From: an uncultured Clostridia bacterium
Lineage (GTDB): Bacteria > Bacillota > Clostridia > Christensenellales > Borkfalkiaceae
DNA: 64,000 nt
Assembly (NCBI GenBank): GCA_934271275.1
Contig: CAKQRD010000008.1
Coordinates: 1-64,000 of the forward strand
Reading direction: 5' to 3'
How positions within the stretch are numbered: position 1 is the stretch's first letter; every line of letters starts with the position of its first letter. The translations under genes were made by a program, and so were the position numbers. Below are positions 50,039 through 59,337 of this stretch, in pieces. A model generated the notes under the pieces. That model saw only the letters and a program-made list of their open reading frames with translations, was not told the DNA's origin and ran no database searches.

Positions 50039-50838
50039 AATACAAGCTGTTTGTAAGCGATTTCGACGGAACGCTCGGGAAAGCCCCCGGCAAAATCGAA
50101 CCCGAAACCGTCGCGGCGATAAAGGAATACGAAAAAAAAGGCGGCATTTTTGCCGTATGCACGGGGAGAATGTTTTCCTCGATTCTGCCCATATGCAGAG
50201 AGTACGGGCTTAAAGGTCTCGTTATAAGCTATCAGGGCGCGATGATAAACGACGCGGCGACGGGCAAAACCATTTTCGAGGGCGGAATGGATTATAAGCT
50301 CGCGGCGGAGGTCGCGGATTTTCTGATAAAATTCGGCGTTACCGCGCTTGCGGATATAGACGACGTTATGCACCTTTCCTGCGAGTGTCCGTACACCGAG
50401 TTTTACGAGGCTTCCTGCAAGGTAAAGGGCGTGCATACCCCCGAACTCGTTAAATACATTCTCGAAGAAAAGCGCACGGTATTGAAGGTCGGCGGAATGG
50501 GCGAGATAGATAAAATTAGGCGCGCGACCGACGAAATAAACGCCAAATACGGCGACAGGCTCGTTGCGAACAACGGCGCGCCTATGCTCGTAGAGGTCGT
50601 GGATAAAAGGTACGACAAGAAATTTTCCGTCGAATATCTCGCGAAATATTATAACGTTCCGCTGTCCGAAGTCATAGCCGTCGGGGATTCTACCAACGAC
50701 GTGGAACTTTTGTCGGGCGAATGGCACGGCGTAGCCGTCGGCGACGCGAGAGAAGAGCTTAAAAGGGTGGCAAAGGAGATAACCGTTCCGTACGCGGACA
50801 GACCCGTGGAATATCTTTTGCGCAAGTATTGTTTGTAA
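50035..50838 (+). CDS. Cof-type HAD family phosphatase
   Basis: 267 residues. Motif I VSDFDGTLG (Asp nucleophile, about residues 7-15), motif II VISYQGAMI region, and motif III/IV VIAVGDSTNDVELL (about 219-232), with a type IIB (Cof) cap between. It hydrolyses sugar phosphates, FMN or similar; the substrate cannot be predicted. It overlaps the uvrC stop (ATGA) and lies just before lon. Confidence 0.88.
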   Translation: MKYKLFVSDFDGTLGKAPGKIEPETVAAIKEYEKKGGIFAVCTGRMFSSILPICREYGLKGLVISYQGAMINDAATGKTIFEGGMDYKLAAEVADFLIKFGVTALADIDDVMHLSCECPYTEFYEASCKVKGVHTPELVKYILEEKRTVLKVGGMGEIDKIRRATDEINAKYGDRLVANNGAPMLVEVVDKRYDKKFSVEYLAKYYNVPLSEVIAVGDSTNDVELLSGEWHGVAVGDAREELKRVAKEITVPYADRPVEYLLRKYCL

Positions 50839-50857
50839 TTTGGTTAAAGGTGAATAT

Positions 50858-53221
50858 ATGGAAGAAAAAATAAAGGAAGGCGAAGGAATAAAGGACGAAA
50901 TAAAAGAGGTGCTGCCGAACGCGGAAAACGGGGAAAGAATTCTGCCCGTGATACCGCTTCGCGGCAAGGTTTTATATCCTCGCACCATACTCAATTTCGA
51001 CGTGGGCAGACCCGCTTCGGTAAACGCTGTGGATTCCGCGGAGGGCGTTTTGTTCATCGCCGCGCAGAAGAACGCCTTTATAGACGCGCCGAGAAAGGCG
51101 GATATATTAAAAGTGGGCGTCATCGCGCGGATAAAACAGATTATAAGGGTGCAGGGCGGCAGCATGAAGCTCTGCGTAGAAGCGGTTTCGCGCGCGAAAA
51201 TCAAGCAGTTTTGCGACACGAAGGACTATTTTACCGCGGTCATAGCTCCCGCGCCTTACGAGCAGGACGCAGATTCCGTGGAGACGGAAGCGTATTTCCG
51301 CGTGGCGAAAAACGCGTTTTACGAGTACACTTTGTTCGATAAACGCATAAACAAGGATATGCTCGCGACGATAACCGCGCTTTCCGATCCCAACGACTTT
51401 ATGGACAACGCGATGTCCGTCGTGAACTTCAAGGAAGAGGACTGCCAGAGAATGCTTACGATAAACGGCACGGTCGAAAGACTTAAAGCGTTCGACAAGC
51501 TTTTTACCACCGAACTCGAAATAGCAAAGGTGGAAAAGAAGATTGCGGGCAGGGTTCGCGGAAGCATAGACAAAAGTCAGAAGGAGTTTTATTTAAGGGA
51601 GCAATTAAAAGCGATTCACACCGAACTCGGCGACGATCCCGAGGAGGGCGACGAGCTTAAAGAACGGATACTTTCCAAAAAACTGCCCGCTTACGCGGAA
51701 GAAAAGGTTTTAAAGGAGCTTTCCCGTCTCGACAAAATAAACCCCTCTTCGCCCGAATATTCGGTGATTCTTAATTATATAGACTGGGTTCTGGATTTGC
51801 CGTTTACCGAACGCACAGAGGACAACGACGACCTTGCCGCGGCGAGCGAGATTCTTAACGCAGACCATTTCGGGCTTGATAAGGTTAAAGAGCGGATTGT
51901 GGAATACCTTGCCGTTCTGCACCTTACGAAGGAAATCAAAGGACCTATTCTTTGTTTCGTAGGTCCTCCGGGAGTGGGCAAAACCTCGGTCGCGACGTCC
52001 ATCGCGCGCTCGCTCGGCAGAAAATTCGTGAGAATGAGTCTCGGCGGCGTTAAGGACGAGGCGGAAATTCGCGGACACAGAAAAACTTACGTCGGCGCAA
52101 TGCCGGGGCGTATAATCACAGGGCTTAAAACTGCGGGTTCAAATAACCCCGTGTTCCTATTAGACGAAATAGACAAGCTTTCTTCGGACATACACGGCGA
52201 CCCCGCGAGCGCGCTTTTAGAGGTACTCGATCCCGAGCAGAACGCCACCTTCCGCGACAGGTTTCTGGAAATTCCCTTCGACCTTTCCAAGGTGATGTTC
52301 ATAACCACCGCGAACAGCGTGGATACGATACCGTATCCTCTGCTCGACAGAATGGAGATAATAGAGCTTTCGGGGTATACGGACGAGGAAAAATTCCAGA
52401 TAGCGAAAAGGTATCTTATCCCGAAGCAGATAAAAAACAACGGGCTGACCGAAAAGAAAATAGAGATAGAAGACGCAGCCGTTACCGAAATCATAGAAGG
52501 CTATACCATGGAGGCGGGCGTACGTAATTTAGAGCGCGAAATAGGCAGCGTGGTAAGAAAGGTTGCGGTGCGCTTTGCGGAACGTCCGCGGCTTAAAAAA
52601 CAGGTGGTAAAGGCGGCGGATATTCCCGCGCTTTTAGGGGTGAGAAAACGCTCCGAGGACGACGTTTCGGGCGGGGAAGTCGGCGCGTGTACGGGACTTG
52701 CGTGGACGAGCGTCGGCGGAACTACTTTAACGATAGAAGCCGCGCTTATGCGCGGTAAGGGCGAAATACTTCTGACGGGCAAGCTCGGCGACGTGATGAA
52801 AGAATCCGCGCGCGCCGCGATAAGTTATATCCGGGCGCACGCGGAGAAATATAAAATAGATTCCTCGCGGTTTGAAAACACCGATATTCACATACACGTT
52901 CCCGAGGGCGCGACGCCCAAAGACGGACCTTCGGCGGGCGTAACCATGGCGACGGCTATTCTTTCGGCGTTTATAAACAAGCCCGTGAGAAAAGGCGTGG
53001 CGATGACGGGCGAAATTACCCTTCGCGGCAAGGTGCTTCCGATAGGCGGGCTTAAAGAAAAGTCGCTTGCGGCGTTCAGAAAAGGTATAAAAACGGTGGT
53101 GATTCCGCGCGCTAACGAAAAGGATCTTGCGGATATTCCCGAAGAGGTTAAAAAGGCGATAACCTTCGTTCCCGTGACCGAAGCGGACGAGGTGTTTACC
53201 GTCGCGATAGGTGATTTATGA
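50858..53221 (+). CDS. lon: ATP-dependent protease Lon
   Basis: 787 residues from ATG 50858 (AAAGGTG 6-7 nt upstream); a TTG at 50840 is less likely. LON N-domain (LPVIPLRGKVLYPRTILNFDVGR), coiled linker, AAA+ module with Walker A CFVGPPGVGKTSVA, VRMSLGGVKDEAEIRGHRKTYVGAMPG and Walker B NPVFLLDEIDK, then the C-terminal protease with catalytic Ser in PKDGPSAGVTMA and Lys in IGGLKEKSLAA. It degrades misfolded and regulatory proteins. It is coupled to engB by ATGA. Confidence 0.97.
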   Translation: MEEKIKEGEGIKDEIKEVLPNAENGERILPVIPLRGKVLYPRTILNFDVGRPASVNAVDSAEGVLFIAAQKNAFIDAPRKADILKVGVIARIKQIIRVQGGSMKLCVEAVSRAKIKQFCDTKDYFTAVIAPAPYEQDADSVETEAYFRVAKNAFYEYTLFDKRINKDMLATITALSDPNDFMDNAMSVVNFKEEDCQRMLTINGTVERLKAFDKLFTTELEIAKVEKKIAGRVRGSIDKSQKEFYLREQLKAIHTELGDDPEEGDELKERILSKKLPAYAEEKVLKELSRLDKINPSSPEYSVILNYIDWVLDLPFTERTEDNDDLAAASEILNADHFGLDKVKERIVEYLAVLHLTKEIKGPILCFVGPPGVGKTSVATSIARSLGRKFVRMSLGGVKDEAEIRGHRKTYVGAMPGRIITGLKTAGSNNPVFLLDEIDKLSSDIHGDPASALLEVLDPEQNATFRDRFLEIPFDLSKVMFITTANSVDTIPYPLLDRMEIIELSGYTDEEKFQIAKRYLIPKQIKNNGLTEKKIEIEDAAVTEIIEGYTMEAGVRNLEREIGSVVRKVAVRFAERPRLKKQVVKAADIPALLGVRKRSEDDVSGGEVGACTGLAWTSVGGTTLTIEAALMRGKGEILLTGKLGDVMKESARAAISYIRAHAEKYKIDSSRFENTDIHIHVPEGATPKDGPSAGVTMATAILSAFINKPVRKGVAMTGEITLRGKVLPIGGLKEKSLAAFRKGIKTVVIPRANEKDLADIPEEVKKAITFVPVTEADEVFTVAIGDL

Positions 53222-53886
53222 ACTTAAAAAATCCTACCTTTATCACGAGCGTGGCGGACGGCTCGAAGCTTTATAAAACGAACAAGCCGATAATAGCCGT
53301 CGCGGGGAAGTCTAACGTGGGCAAATCCTCGCTCATCAATATGCTCGCGGGCAACAAAAAGCTTGCGAGAACCTCGGTGACGCCGGGGCGCACGCGGCTT
53401 ATAAACTATTTCGATTTTGGCGATTTCGTGCTTGCAGATCTGCCGGGGTACGGTTTTGCAAAGGTCAGCAAGGCGGAAAAAGAGAAATGGGGCAGGCTTA
53501 TGGAAGAGTTTTTAAGAAAGGAAAAGCTCGCGCTCCTTATATCTCTTCTCGATATTCGCCACGATCCGACCGCCGACGATTACACTATGGCGAATTACGT
53601 TTACCATTATGCCATACCGACGGTATTCGTTGCGACGAAGGCGGATAAATTGCCGAAAACGCGGGTGAAGCCGACGATTAGCAAGCTTGCCGCTTCTATG
53701 AAGGTGGGGGTGAAGGATCTAATCGCCTCTTCGGCGGAGAACGGAATGGGAAAGACGGAAATTTTTTCGGCGATAGAAGCTGCGATACTTGCGCAAAGGG
53801 CTGCCGCTACGGAAACCGTTTCGGGCGGGATTGAAGAATGTCCGGAAGTAACGAAAGAACTCTCCGCGGAGACGGAGAACGGATAA
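53218..53886 (+). CDS. engB: Ribosome biogenesis GTP-binding protein YsxC/EngB
   Basis: 222 residues. G1 AGKSNVGKSSL, G2 TSVTPGRTRLINYF, G3 LADLPGYGFAKV, G4 VATKADKLPKT and G5 ASSAENGMGK are all present. It is an essential GTPase of 50S assembly. The last ~30 residues are an acidic extension. It overlaps the lon stop (ATGA), and the lon-engB order is conserved in Firmicutes. Confidence 0.96.
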   Translation: MNLKNPTFITSVADGSKLYKTNKPIIAVAGKSNVGKSSLINMLAGNKKLARTSVTPGRTRLINYFDFGDFVLADLPGYGFAKVSKAEKEKWGRLMEEFLRKEKLALLISLLDIRHDPTADDYTMANYVYHYAIPTVFVATKADKLPKTRVKPTISKLAASMKVGVKDLIASSAENGMGKTEIFSAIEAAILAQRAAATETVSGGIEECPEVTKELSAETENG

Positions 53887-53965
53887 AGCACATCGTCGTA
53901 GAACGAATAAAGCGCATTGTCGGGGAGCAAATATAAACGCTTTGTTAGAGAGCAAATAAAAAGCG

Positions 53966-54000
53966 CGGCGGGGAGATTTAATCTCCCCGCCGTTTGACTT
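53966..54000 (+). terminator. Terminator after engB
   Basis: CGGCGGGGAGAT (53966-53977) pairs with ATCTCCCCGCCG (53981-53992), followed by TTTGACTT. Confidence 0.8.
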
Positions 54001-54008
54001 TTAGAGTA

Positions 54009-54745
54009 TACAGTTTGCAACTGTGTGCATAAATTTAACGCAAAGTAAATGTGTCATTCTGAGACGGGCATACAGAGACTATCCTGCGAAGAATCTCAAA
54101 AGGTAGTTTCGCGTAGAGATTCTTCGTAAGAAAGGGCAAGAAGCAAGGCTCAGAATGACAATCAGGGGGCGCGTATAAATTTTTCGTGACAGGCGTATAC
54201 AGTTTGTAACTGTGTGATGCCGTAGGGCGGGGGCTTGCTCCCGCCGTATTTTGTTGTAAAATAAAAAACGCACGGTCAAATTGCCGTCTGCCCCTTAAAG
54301 AATAAGGGGCATGGTAAGCGCGAGGTATGCGCGATAAGTAACGAGGGGTTATTGAGGAGTTTTCAAATTAGGGAGAGCGTGAGAGGGGAAGAACGGATTA
54401 GGAAAACAGTTCTTCCCCTCTCGCAAAAGAAAAAATAGAAAAGTATAATGTGTCATTCTGAGCGATGCCCGCGTAGACCTTCCCGCGAAGAATCTTAAAA
54501 GATACTTTCGTGTAGAGATTCTTCGTAAGAAGGAGCAAGAGGCAGGTCTCAGAATGACAGAACTACTTGTAGTTTACAGATTATTTGTAAGTAGGGGCAA
54601 GAAGCAGGTCTCAGAATGACAGTTAGGATGCGTGTGTAGAGAATTTTTGACGGCGGGAGCAAGCCCCCACCCTACGGTGGTGTATACAACAGGGTGGTGA
54701 GAGAAGTTGCCTTGCCCTACGGGGTGTATACAGTTTATAACTGTA
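54009..54745. repeat. Intergenic repeat cluster D
   Basis: The largest cluster: R2 54009-54025; R3 54052-54160; R2 54199-54215; R1 inverted 54222-54247; R4 about 54288-54427; R3 54451-54559 with an extra right end at 54610-54621; R1 54651-54676; R2 54729-54745. All four families occur, with R1 in both orientations. No genes are supported between 53887 and 54969. Confidence 0.88.
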
Positions 54746-54810
54746 TAGAAATAAATTTCTTGATTATAACGAAAAATCGCAATAATATATAGTATAAAAC
54801 CGCATAAAAA

Positions 54811-54840
54811 TTGCCGAGGCGCGAATTTTCGCGACTCGGC
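54811..54840 (-). terminator. Hairpin downstream of the diacylglycerol-kinase-like gene
   Basis: GCCGAG/CTCGGC (54813-54818 with 54835-54840) with inner GCGAA/TTCGC pairing. On the minus strand it is followed by AATTTTTA. It is ~130 nt beyond the stop. Confidence 0.45.
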
Positions 54841-54969
54841 GACGCTTTAATTTCAAAAAACATTTACCTTTTATCAAAAGCTTATAAGTTTATTTAATAG
54901 TAAAGCTATTCAGTTAAATTTTTATTTATTTCTTATAAAAAGTCGATTTCTCGTTTATTTCAAAAAAAC

Positions 54970-55842
54970 TTACATATACACCCGCAAGGTGTCCGAAACT
55001 ATTTTGACCTCGAACGGTATATCGTCGTAAAGCTCTCCGTCCACGTTCACCGTATAGCTTCCCTTTGGATAAATTTTAACTTCTTCCGTTTTGTCGTGGA
55101 ACGTTTCGGGAAACTCCATAATTCTGCCCTTTTTAAGCTTCAAAAACGCGCCGATAAGCTTAAATCCGCGAAGTTCCTTCACCGCAAGAAAATCAAGCTT
55201 TTTATCGGAAGGTTCGGCGACGGGGCAGATGGGAATTCCTCCGCCGTAGCTTTTGCCGTTCGCCACACACGCGATAAACGAACGATAGCTTTTCTTTTCC
55301 CCGTTGAATTCCGCGTCGAATTCCGCCATTTTAAGGTGCAACAAAGAGCTTATCAGACAAAGCGTATATTTAAATTTAGTTTTCTTTTTGCATTTTGCGT
55401 AGCGTTTCAAAACGTCCACGTCCACGCCCGTGCCGATTATGTTCAGCCCGCGTACCGTAGGCATCTGCATAAAGTCGGTGTACTGCGGCGTTCCGTCTAA
55501 AATTTTATCGAGGGCTTCTACGGGGTCGGAAGGAATTTTAAGCGCGTCCGCATAGTCGTTGCCCGTTCCGCAGGGGATTATCCCGAGCGCAACCCTGTCG
55601 AATTCCGAAAACCCGTTTATAACTTCGTGCAAAGTTCCGTCACCGCCGACGACTATAATATCCGTCGCGCCGTTTTTAATCAGCCGGTCGGTGAGAGAGG
55701 TTGCGTGGTGCGGCGTTTTGGTCGTATGAATAACGTAAGGAACGCCCCGTTCGACGAGTCGTTTTTCTATTTTCGGAAGCGCGCGCTTGATTTTCGCGCC
55801 GTCTTTGCCGCCCGCGGTGGGGTTTACGATAAAATCCAACAT
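54970..55842 (-). CDS. Diacylglycerol/lipid kinase family protein (DagK/YegS-like)
   Basis: 290 residues from ATG 55842; alternatives are ATG 55851 and TTG 55878, but only 55842 has GGAAATGG at a workable distance. FIVNPTAGGKDGAKIKRALPKIEKRL at the start, the catalytic VGGDGTLHEVINGFSEFDRVALGIIPCGTGNDYADAL block (about 60-96), and a C-terminal VNVDGELYDDIPFEVKIV. It phosphorylates diacylglycerol or a related lipid at the membrane. Its start region faces cca, with divergent AT-rich promoters between. Confidence 0.88.
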   Translation of the reverse strand: MLDFIVNPTAGGKDGAKIKRALPKIEKRLVERGVPYVIHTTKTPHHATSLTDRLIKNGATDIIVVGGDGTLHEVINGFSEFDRVALGIIPCGTGNDYADALKIPSDPVEALDKILDGTPQYTDFMQMPTVRGLNIIGTGVDVDVLKRYAKCKKKTKFKYTLCLISSLLHLKMAEFDAEFNGEKKSYRSFIACVANGKSYGGGIPICPVAEPSDKKLDFLAVKELRGFKLIGAFLKLKKGRIMEFPETFHDKTEEVKIYPKGSYTVNVDGELYDDIPFEVKIVSDTLRVYM

Positions 55843-55917
55843 TTTGTCCATTTCCGATGCTTTTGTAAAGTAGTTCAATAATTTTACTATAAAACGCTAT
55901 AAAAAACAACGATTTTA

Positions 55918-55926
55918 TGATAAAAT
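55918..55926 (+). promoter_or_regulatory. Extended -10 fused to the cca start (leaderless)
   Basis: TGA-TAAAAT (55918-55926), TGnTAAAAT type, with no clear -35. The expected start of RNA, 7 nt later, is the ATG at 55933. Confidence 0.5.
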
Positions 55927-55932
55927 ATTTTT

Positions 55933-57333
55933 ATGAAGCCGATTTCGAGTGAAAAACTTTACGAGCTTTCCCGCATTCTCCGAGAAAAAGAAGCCGCGCC
56001 CCTCTTTATCGTGGGCGGGTTTATAAGGAACTTTCTTATTTCGGACGTGGCGGAAGGCGACCTCGATATAGCCTCCGCCGTTCCCGCGGAGCGTTTTGCC
56101 GCGCTCGCGGAAGAAGCGGGGTTCAACGTCGTCGCGTTCTACAAAAGAACGGGTACGGCGGTCGTTAAATGCGGCGAAGAAAAATACGAATACACCGCGT
56201 TTCGCAAAGAACTGTATTCGGCGGGCGGCGGACATACCCCCGCGTTCACCGTGCCGACCGACGATATAGAAGAGGACGCGCGCCGCAGGGATTTTAAGTG
56301 CAACGCCGTGTACTACGATATTTTCCGCGGCGAAATAACCGACGTTCTCGGCGGCGTTTCGGATATAAATAATAAAATTCTCGATACAGTAAAAGCTCCC
56401 GAAGAGGTGTTCGAGAGCGACGGCTTGCGGCTTATGCGGCTTGCGCGGCTGGCGGGAGAACTCGATTTTCGTCCCACCGCAGAAACGCTTGCGGCGGCGA
56501 AGAAATATTCCTCGAATATCGCGGATATTTCGCCCGAACGAATTTTCGACGAATTGAAAAGAATACTCGTCGCCGATACTAAATACGATTTTTCGGATAA
56601 AGCGGGACATTATACGGGCTTGAAAATCCTGTCCGAAACGCACGTGCTGGACGGAATCATCCCCGAGCTTACCGCAGGGAGGGGTATGGCGCAACGCGCG
56701 GATTATCATAAATACGACGTTCTGGAACACAGCCTTAAAGCGGTTTACTATGCCGAAAAAGAGGTCAGGCTCGCCGCGCTTTTCCACGACGTGGCAAAGC
56801 CGTTTTGTATGCTGAATTACGGCGAATACTACGGACACGCGAGCGTGGGCGAAAAAATGACCGAGCGGATACTTTCCGCGCTCAAAGCGGACGGGAAAAC
56901 GATAAAAGAGACGGCGTTCCTCGTCGGCGCGCATATGAAGGACCTCGACTGCAAGGAAAAGGAGAGTAAAATACGCCGTTTCATTGCGGAAAACTCTCCG
57001 CTTATCCCGAAGCTTTTGCTTCTCAAACAGGCGGACTATTCGGCAAGCAAAGACGATACGGGAATCAGCCCCACCGTAGAAAAATGGCAGAAAATCATAG
57101 AAAAAATGCGTTCGGACGGCACGCCGTTTTCCTTAAAGGAGCTGAATATAACCGCCGAAGATTTGATGGCGGCGGGATTTAAAGGCGGAGAAATAGGAAA
57201 GGAACTGAAAAAGCTTCTCGCGCTGTGCAGAGAGTTCCCGGAAAGGAACGACCGCGAAATTTTGCTTAAAAAAGCGGAAAAGGACGCGGAAAAGTCTGAC
57301 GAAAAAAGAAACAAACGGAGCAAGCGCCTTTAA
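55933..57333 (+). CDS. cca: CCA tRNA nucleotidyltransferase with HD domain
   Basis: 466 residues. Head: LFIVGGFIRNFLI (GGxxR) and DLDIAS (metal DxD); RRRDFKCNAVYYD (about 117-129) and the template-like EGVFESDGLRLMRLARLAGEL region follow. An HD phosphohydrolase domain lies at about 270-340 (HDVAKPFC). The tail is basic, Lys-rich. It adds or repairs the CCA end of tRNAs. No SD is visible; an extended -10 ends 7 nt before the ATG, so the RNA is probably leaderless. Confidence 0.92.
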   Translation: MKPISSEKLYELSRILREKEAAPLFIVGGFIRNFLISDVAEGDLDIASAVPAERFAALAEEAGFNVVAFYKRTGTAVVKCGEEKYEYTAFRKELYSAGGGHTPAFTVPTDDIEEDARRRDFKCNAVYYDIFRGEITDVLGGVSDINNKILDTVKAPEEVFESDGLRLMRLARLAGELDFRPTAETLAAAKKYSSNIADISPERIFDELKRILVADTKYDFSDKAGHYTGLKILSETHVLDGIIPELTAGRGMAQRADYHKYDVLEHSLKAVYYAEKEVRLAALFHDVAKPFCMLNYGEYYGHASVGEKMTERILSALKADGKTIKETAFLVGAHMKDLDCKEKESKIRRFIAENSPLIPKLLLLKQADYSASKDDTGISPTVEKWQKIIEKMRSDGTPFSLKELNITAEDLMAAGFKGGEIGKELKKLLALCREFPERNDREILLKKAEKDAEKSDEKRNKRSKRL

Positions 57334-57370
57334 ATTAACCATAAAATGCCGACCAAATGCGGTTTTTTTA

Positions 57371-57399
57371 TTGACAAGAAGGAAAAATACAAGTAAAAT
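57371..57399 (+). promoter_or_regulatory. Promoter of the cyclophilin-like lipoprotein
   Basis: TTGACA (57371-57376), 17 nt, TAAAAT (57394-57399). Confidence 0.75.
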
Positions 57400-57436
57400 A
57401 GATATACGACGAAAACGACGGGAGGTCGTGACATAA

Positions 57437-58258
57437 ATGAAAAGACTTTTCAAAATATTTGCGAACGCTATCGTAGCGGTTATGCTTTGCGTTTTTGCGG
57501 CTGGCTTTGCGGCTTGCGGTCAGACTAAAACGCTGGAAGTTAAGTTTTCCGCCGACGGGAGCGATTATACCCTTACTTTGCAACTTTATCGCAATCTTGC
57601 CGAAAAAACGGTGGATAAGATTATCGAATACGCAAACGCGGGGCGTTACGACGACGCGGTTTTCTATATGATGGACGGCTACGGCTCGCAGATTATGGTC
57701 GGCGACCTTAAAGCGAACGGCACGGACGTGGTTTACAACGATTTTGCAGAAATTTACGGCGAATTCGAGCATAACGGTTACACCGGTTCCGACCTTACCA
57801 ACGTTAAAGGCTCGGTAGGACTTTGGAGAAGCTGGTACGCGAACGGTTCTTATACGAACACGACCACCGCGGCGGATTCGGGCAGAGGAACCTGGTATAT
57901 TCCCACCGATTCCATTTCCGCTTATAACGACAATTTCTGCGTGTTCGCGACCTACGACGTGAACGACACCGCAAACTCTGCGGCGATAAACGCGCTGACT
58001 ACCCTCTTCTCTTCTTCCGAAGAATACGAATATTACCGCGTTTATTTCACCGGCAAATACGACGAAACCAAGGCGGACGAAAACTACGGTCTTACTTTCC
58101 ACTGCGTAAAAGACGCCGTTTACGACGAGGATTCCATAACCGATCTCTTCAAGGCGGACAACGCGGCGGTTAAGTCCGAACTCGTGAGATATAACAGCAC
58201 CAGAGTTAAGCTTCCGGTAAACCTTTCCGCTAAAATAGAAAGCGTCAGGGTTAAATAA
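57437..58258 (+). CDS. Cyclophilin-like secreted lipoprotein, catalytic Arg lost
   Basis: 273 residues. Signal peptide with lipobox (AAGFAAC, Cys about 27). Residues ~35-230 follow the cyclophilin pattern: LTLQLYRNLAEKTVDKIIEYANAGRYDDAVFYMMDGYGSQIMVGDLK aligns with the "APktVxNFixlaxxGxYdgxxFHRVxxxfmIQgGD" block. The catalytic Arg of FHR is Met (FYMM), so prolyl isomerase activity is doubtful. It lies on the outer face of the membrane. GGGAGG precedes the ATG. It may be a folding helper or a binding protein; the function is open. Confidence 0.7.
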   Translation: MKRLFKIFANAIVAVMLCVFAAGFAACGQTKTLEVKFSADGSDYTLTLQLYRNLAEKTVDKIIEYANAGRYDDAVFYMMDGYGSQIMVGDLKANGTDVVYNDFAEIYGEFEHNGYTGSDLTNVKGSVGLWRSWYANGSYTNTTTAADSGRGTWYIPTDSISAYNDNFCVFATYDVNDTANSAAINALTTLFSSSEEYEYYRVYFTGKYDETKADENYGLTFHCVKDAVYDEDSITDLFKADNAAVKSELVRYNSTRVKLPVNLSAKIESVRVK

Positions 58259-58496
58259 GGGTTGCCGTAAATAAGCTTTTTCTTATTCCGAAAGGGCAAA
58301 TTAAAGAACGATATTAAAAAAACAAAAGCAAAAGCGTTTCGCACGGAGTTTTTCCCGCGGAACGTTTTTTTTCTTCAGATAAAAGCGGCGGGGCTTTTGC
58401 CGCGGGATTTGTTCTGCGGAGCTTATACGGCGTTGCTTGTGCCGTCGCAAAAGGCGGCAGGGCGGAGAGGAGACAGGATAAAATTCGCTTATCCGC

Positions 58497-58526
58497 TTGC
58501 GGAATGGCTTGGGGTTGTGCTAAAAT
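58497..58526 (+). promoter_or_regulatory. Promoter fused to the PPTase start (leaderless)
   Basis: TTGCGG (58497-58502), 18 nt, TAAAAT (58521-58526) with TGC before it (extended -10). The GTG at 58534 lies 7 nt downstream. Confidence 0.55.
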
Positions 58527-58533
58527 TGTTTTC

Positions 58534-59286
58534 GTGAACGAATTGAAGCGGCATGGCCGAAAAAGCGACCGCGCGACGTGCGTAAAGGTTTTCATATACG
58601 ATTTTTCGGGCGAGCCGTGCGGGGAGATCGACGTATCTTCCGTAGCTTGCGAGGAGAGAAAACGGGAAATTTTGTCCGCTCGAGATTTTTCGGAGAGGGC
58701 GCGGAAATTTTACGGCTGGGAGCTTCTGGCGTTTGCTTTCGGAGAGTTCGGCGCGGATATAAATAAAGCCGATTTAAGAAAAAACGAAAACGGAAAGTGG
58801 GAGTATTTCGGCGGCGGATGCGATTGTGGTCGCCGCGGCGTGCGAGGAGGTAGCGGCGGTTGCGCGGATAACGACTGCGAAGGTAAAGGCAAAGACGGAA
58901 AAATTTATTTTTCGATTTCTCATACGGAAAGTGTGGTCGCGGTTGCGATTGCGGAGCTTCCCGTCGGCGCGGATATAGAAAAAACTAACCGTACGATCAA
59001 AGAAGGACTTTTCGACAGAATAGCGACGGAAGAAGAGAAAACGGCTTTTTCTTCTTCGCCGACGAGGGAAGACGTTTTAAGGCTTTGGACGGCGAAGGAA
59101 AGCGTTTTCAAGCGCGAAGGGGATAAAATTTTTCGTCCGCAGAAGATAAATTCGCTTGCGGAAAACGTTAAAACGACGGTTTTGCGCGAATACGAGTTAA
59201 TCGTTTCGGTTGCGTGCGAAGAGGAGTTCGGAACGGAAATCAATATTGTAGAAAAGAAAGCCGGAAGGTTCGGCGACGCCCGCTGA
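58534..59286 (+). CDS. 4'-phosphopantetheinyl transferase (Sfp/AcpT superfamily)
   Basis: 250 residues from GTG 58534; an ATG at 58504 lies within the promoter and is rejected. FSISHTESVVAVAIAELPVGADIEKTNR carries the GxDIE Mg-site, and LWTAKESVFKREG has the WxxKES motif, both diagnostic. It attaches phosphopantetheine from CoA to carrier proteins. A Gly/Cys-rich insertion (about residues 95-125, GGGCDCGRRGVRGGSGGCAD) splits the N-terminal part from the FSISH block and is unusual. There is no SD; an extended -10 ends 7 nt before the GTG. No NRPS/PKS or acpS context is nearby. Confidence 0.85.
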   Translation: MNELKRHGRKSDRATCVKVFIYDFSGEPCGEIDVSSVACEERKREILSARDFSERARKFYGWELLAFAFGEFGADINKADLRKNENGKWEYFGGGCDCGRRGVRGGSGGCADNDCEGKGKDGKIYFSISHTESVVAVAIAELPVGADIEKTNRTIKEGLFDRIATEEEKTAFSSSPTREDVLRLWTAKESVFKREGDKIFRPQKINSLAENVKTTVLREYELIVSVACEEEFGTEINIVEKKAGRFGDAR

Positions 59287-59337
59287 ACCTTCCGTCCTTT
59301 TCCACCTATCTCAAAAGAAAAACAGAAAAGCATAATT

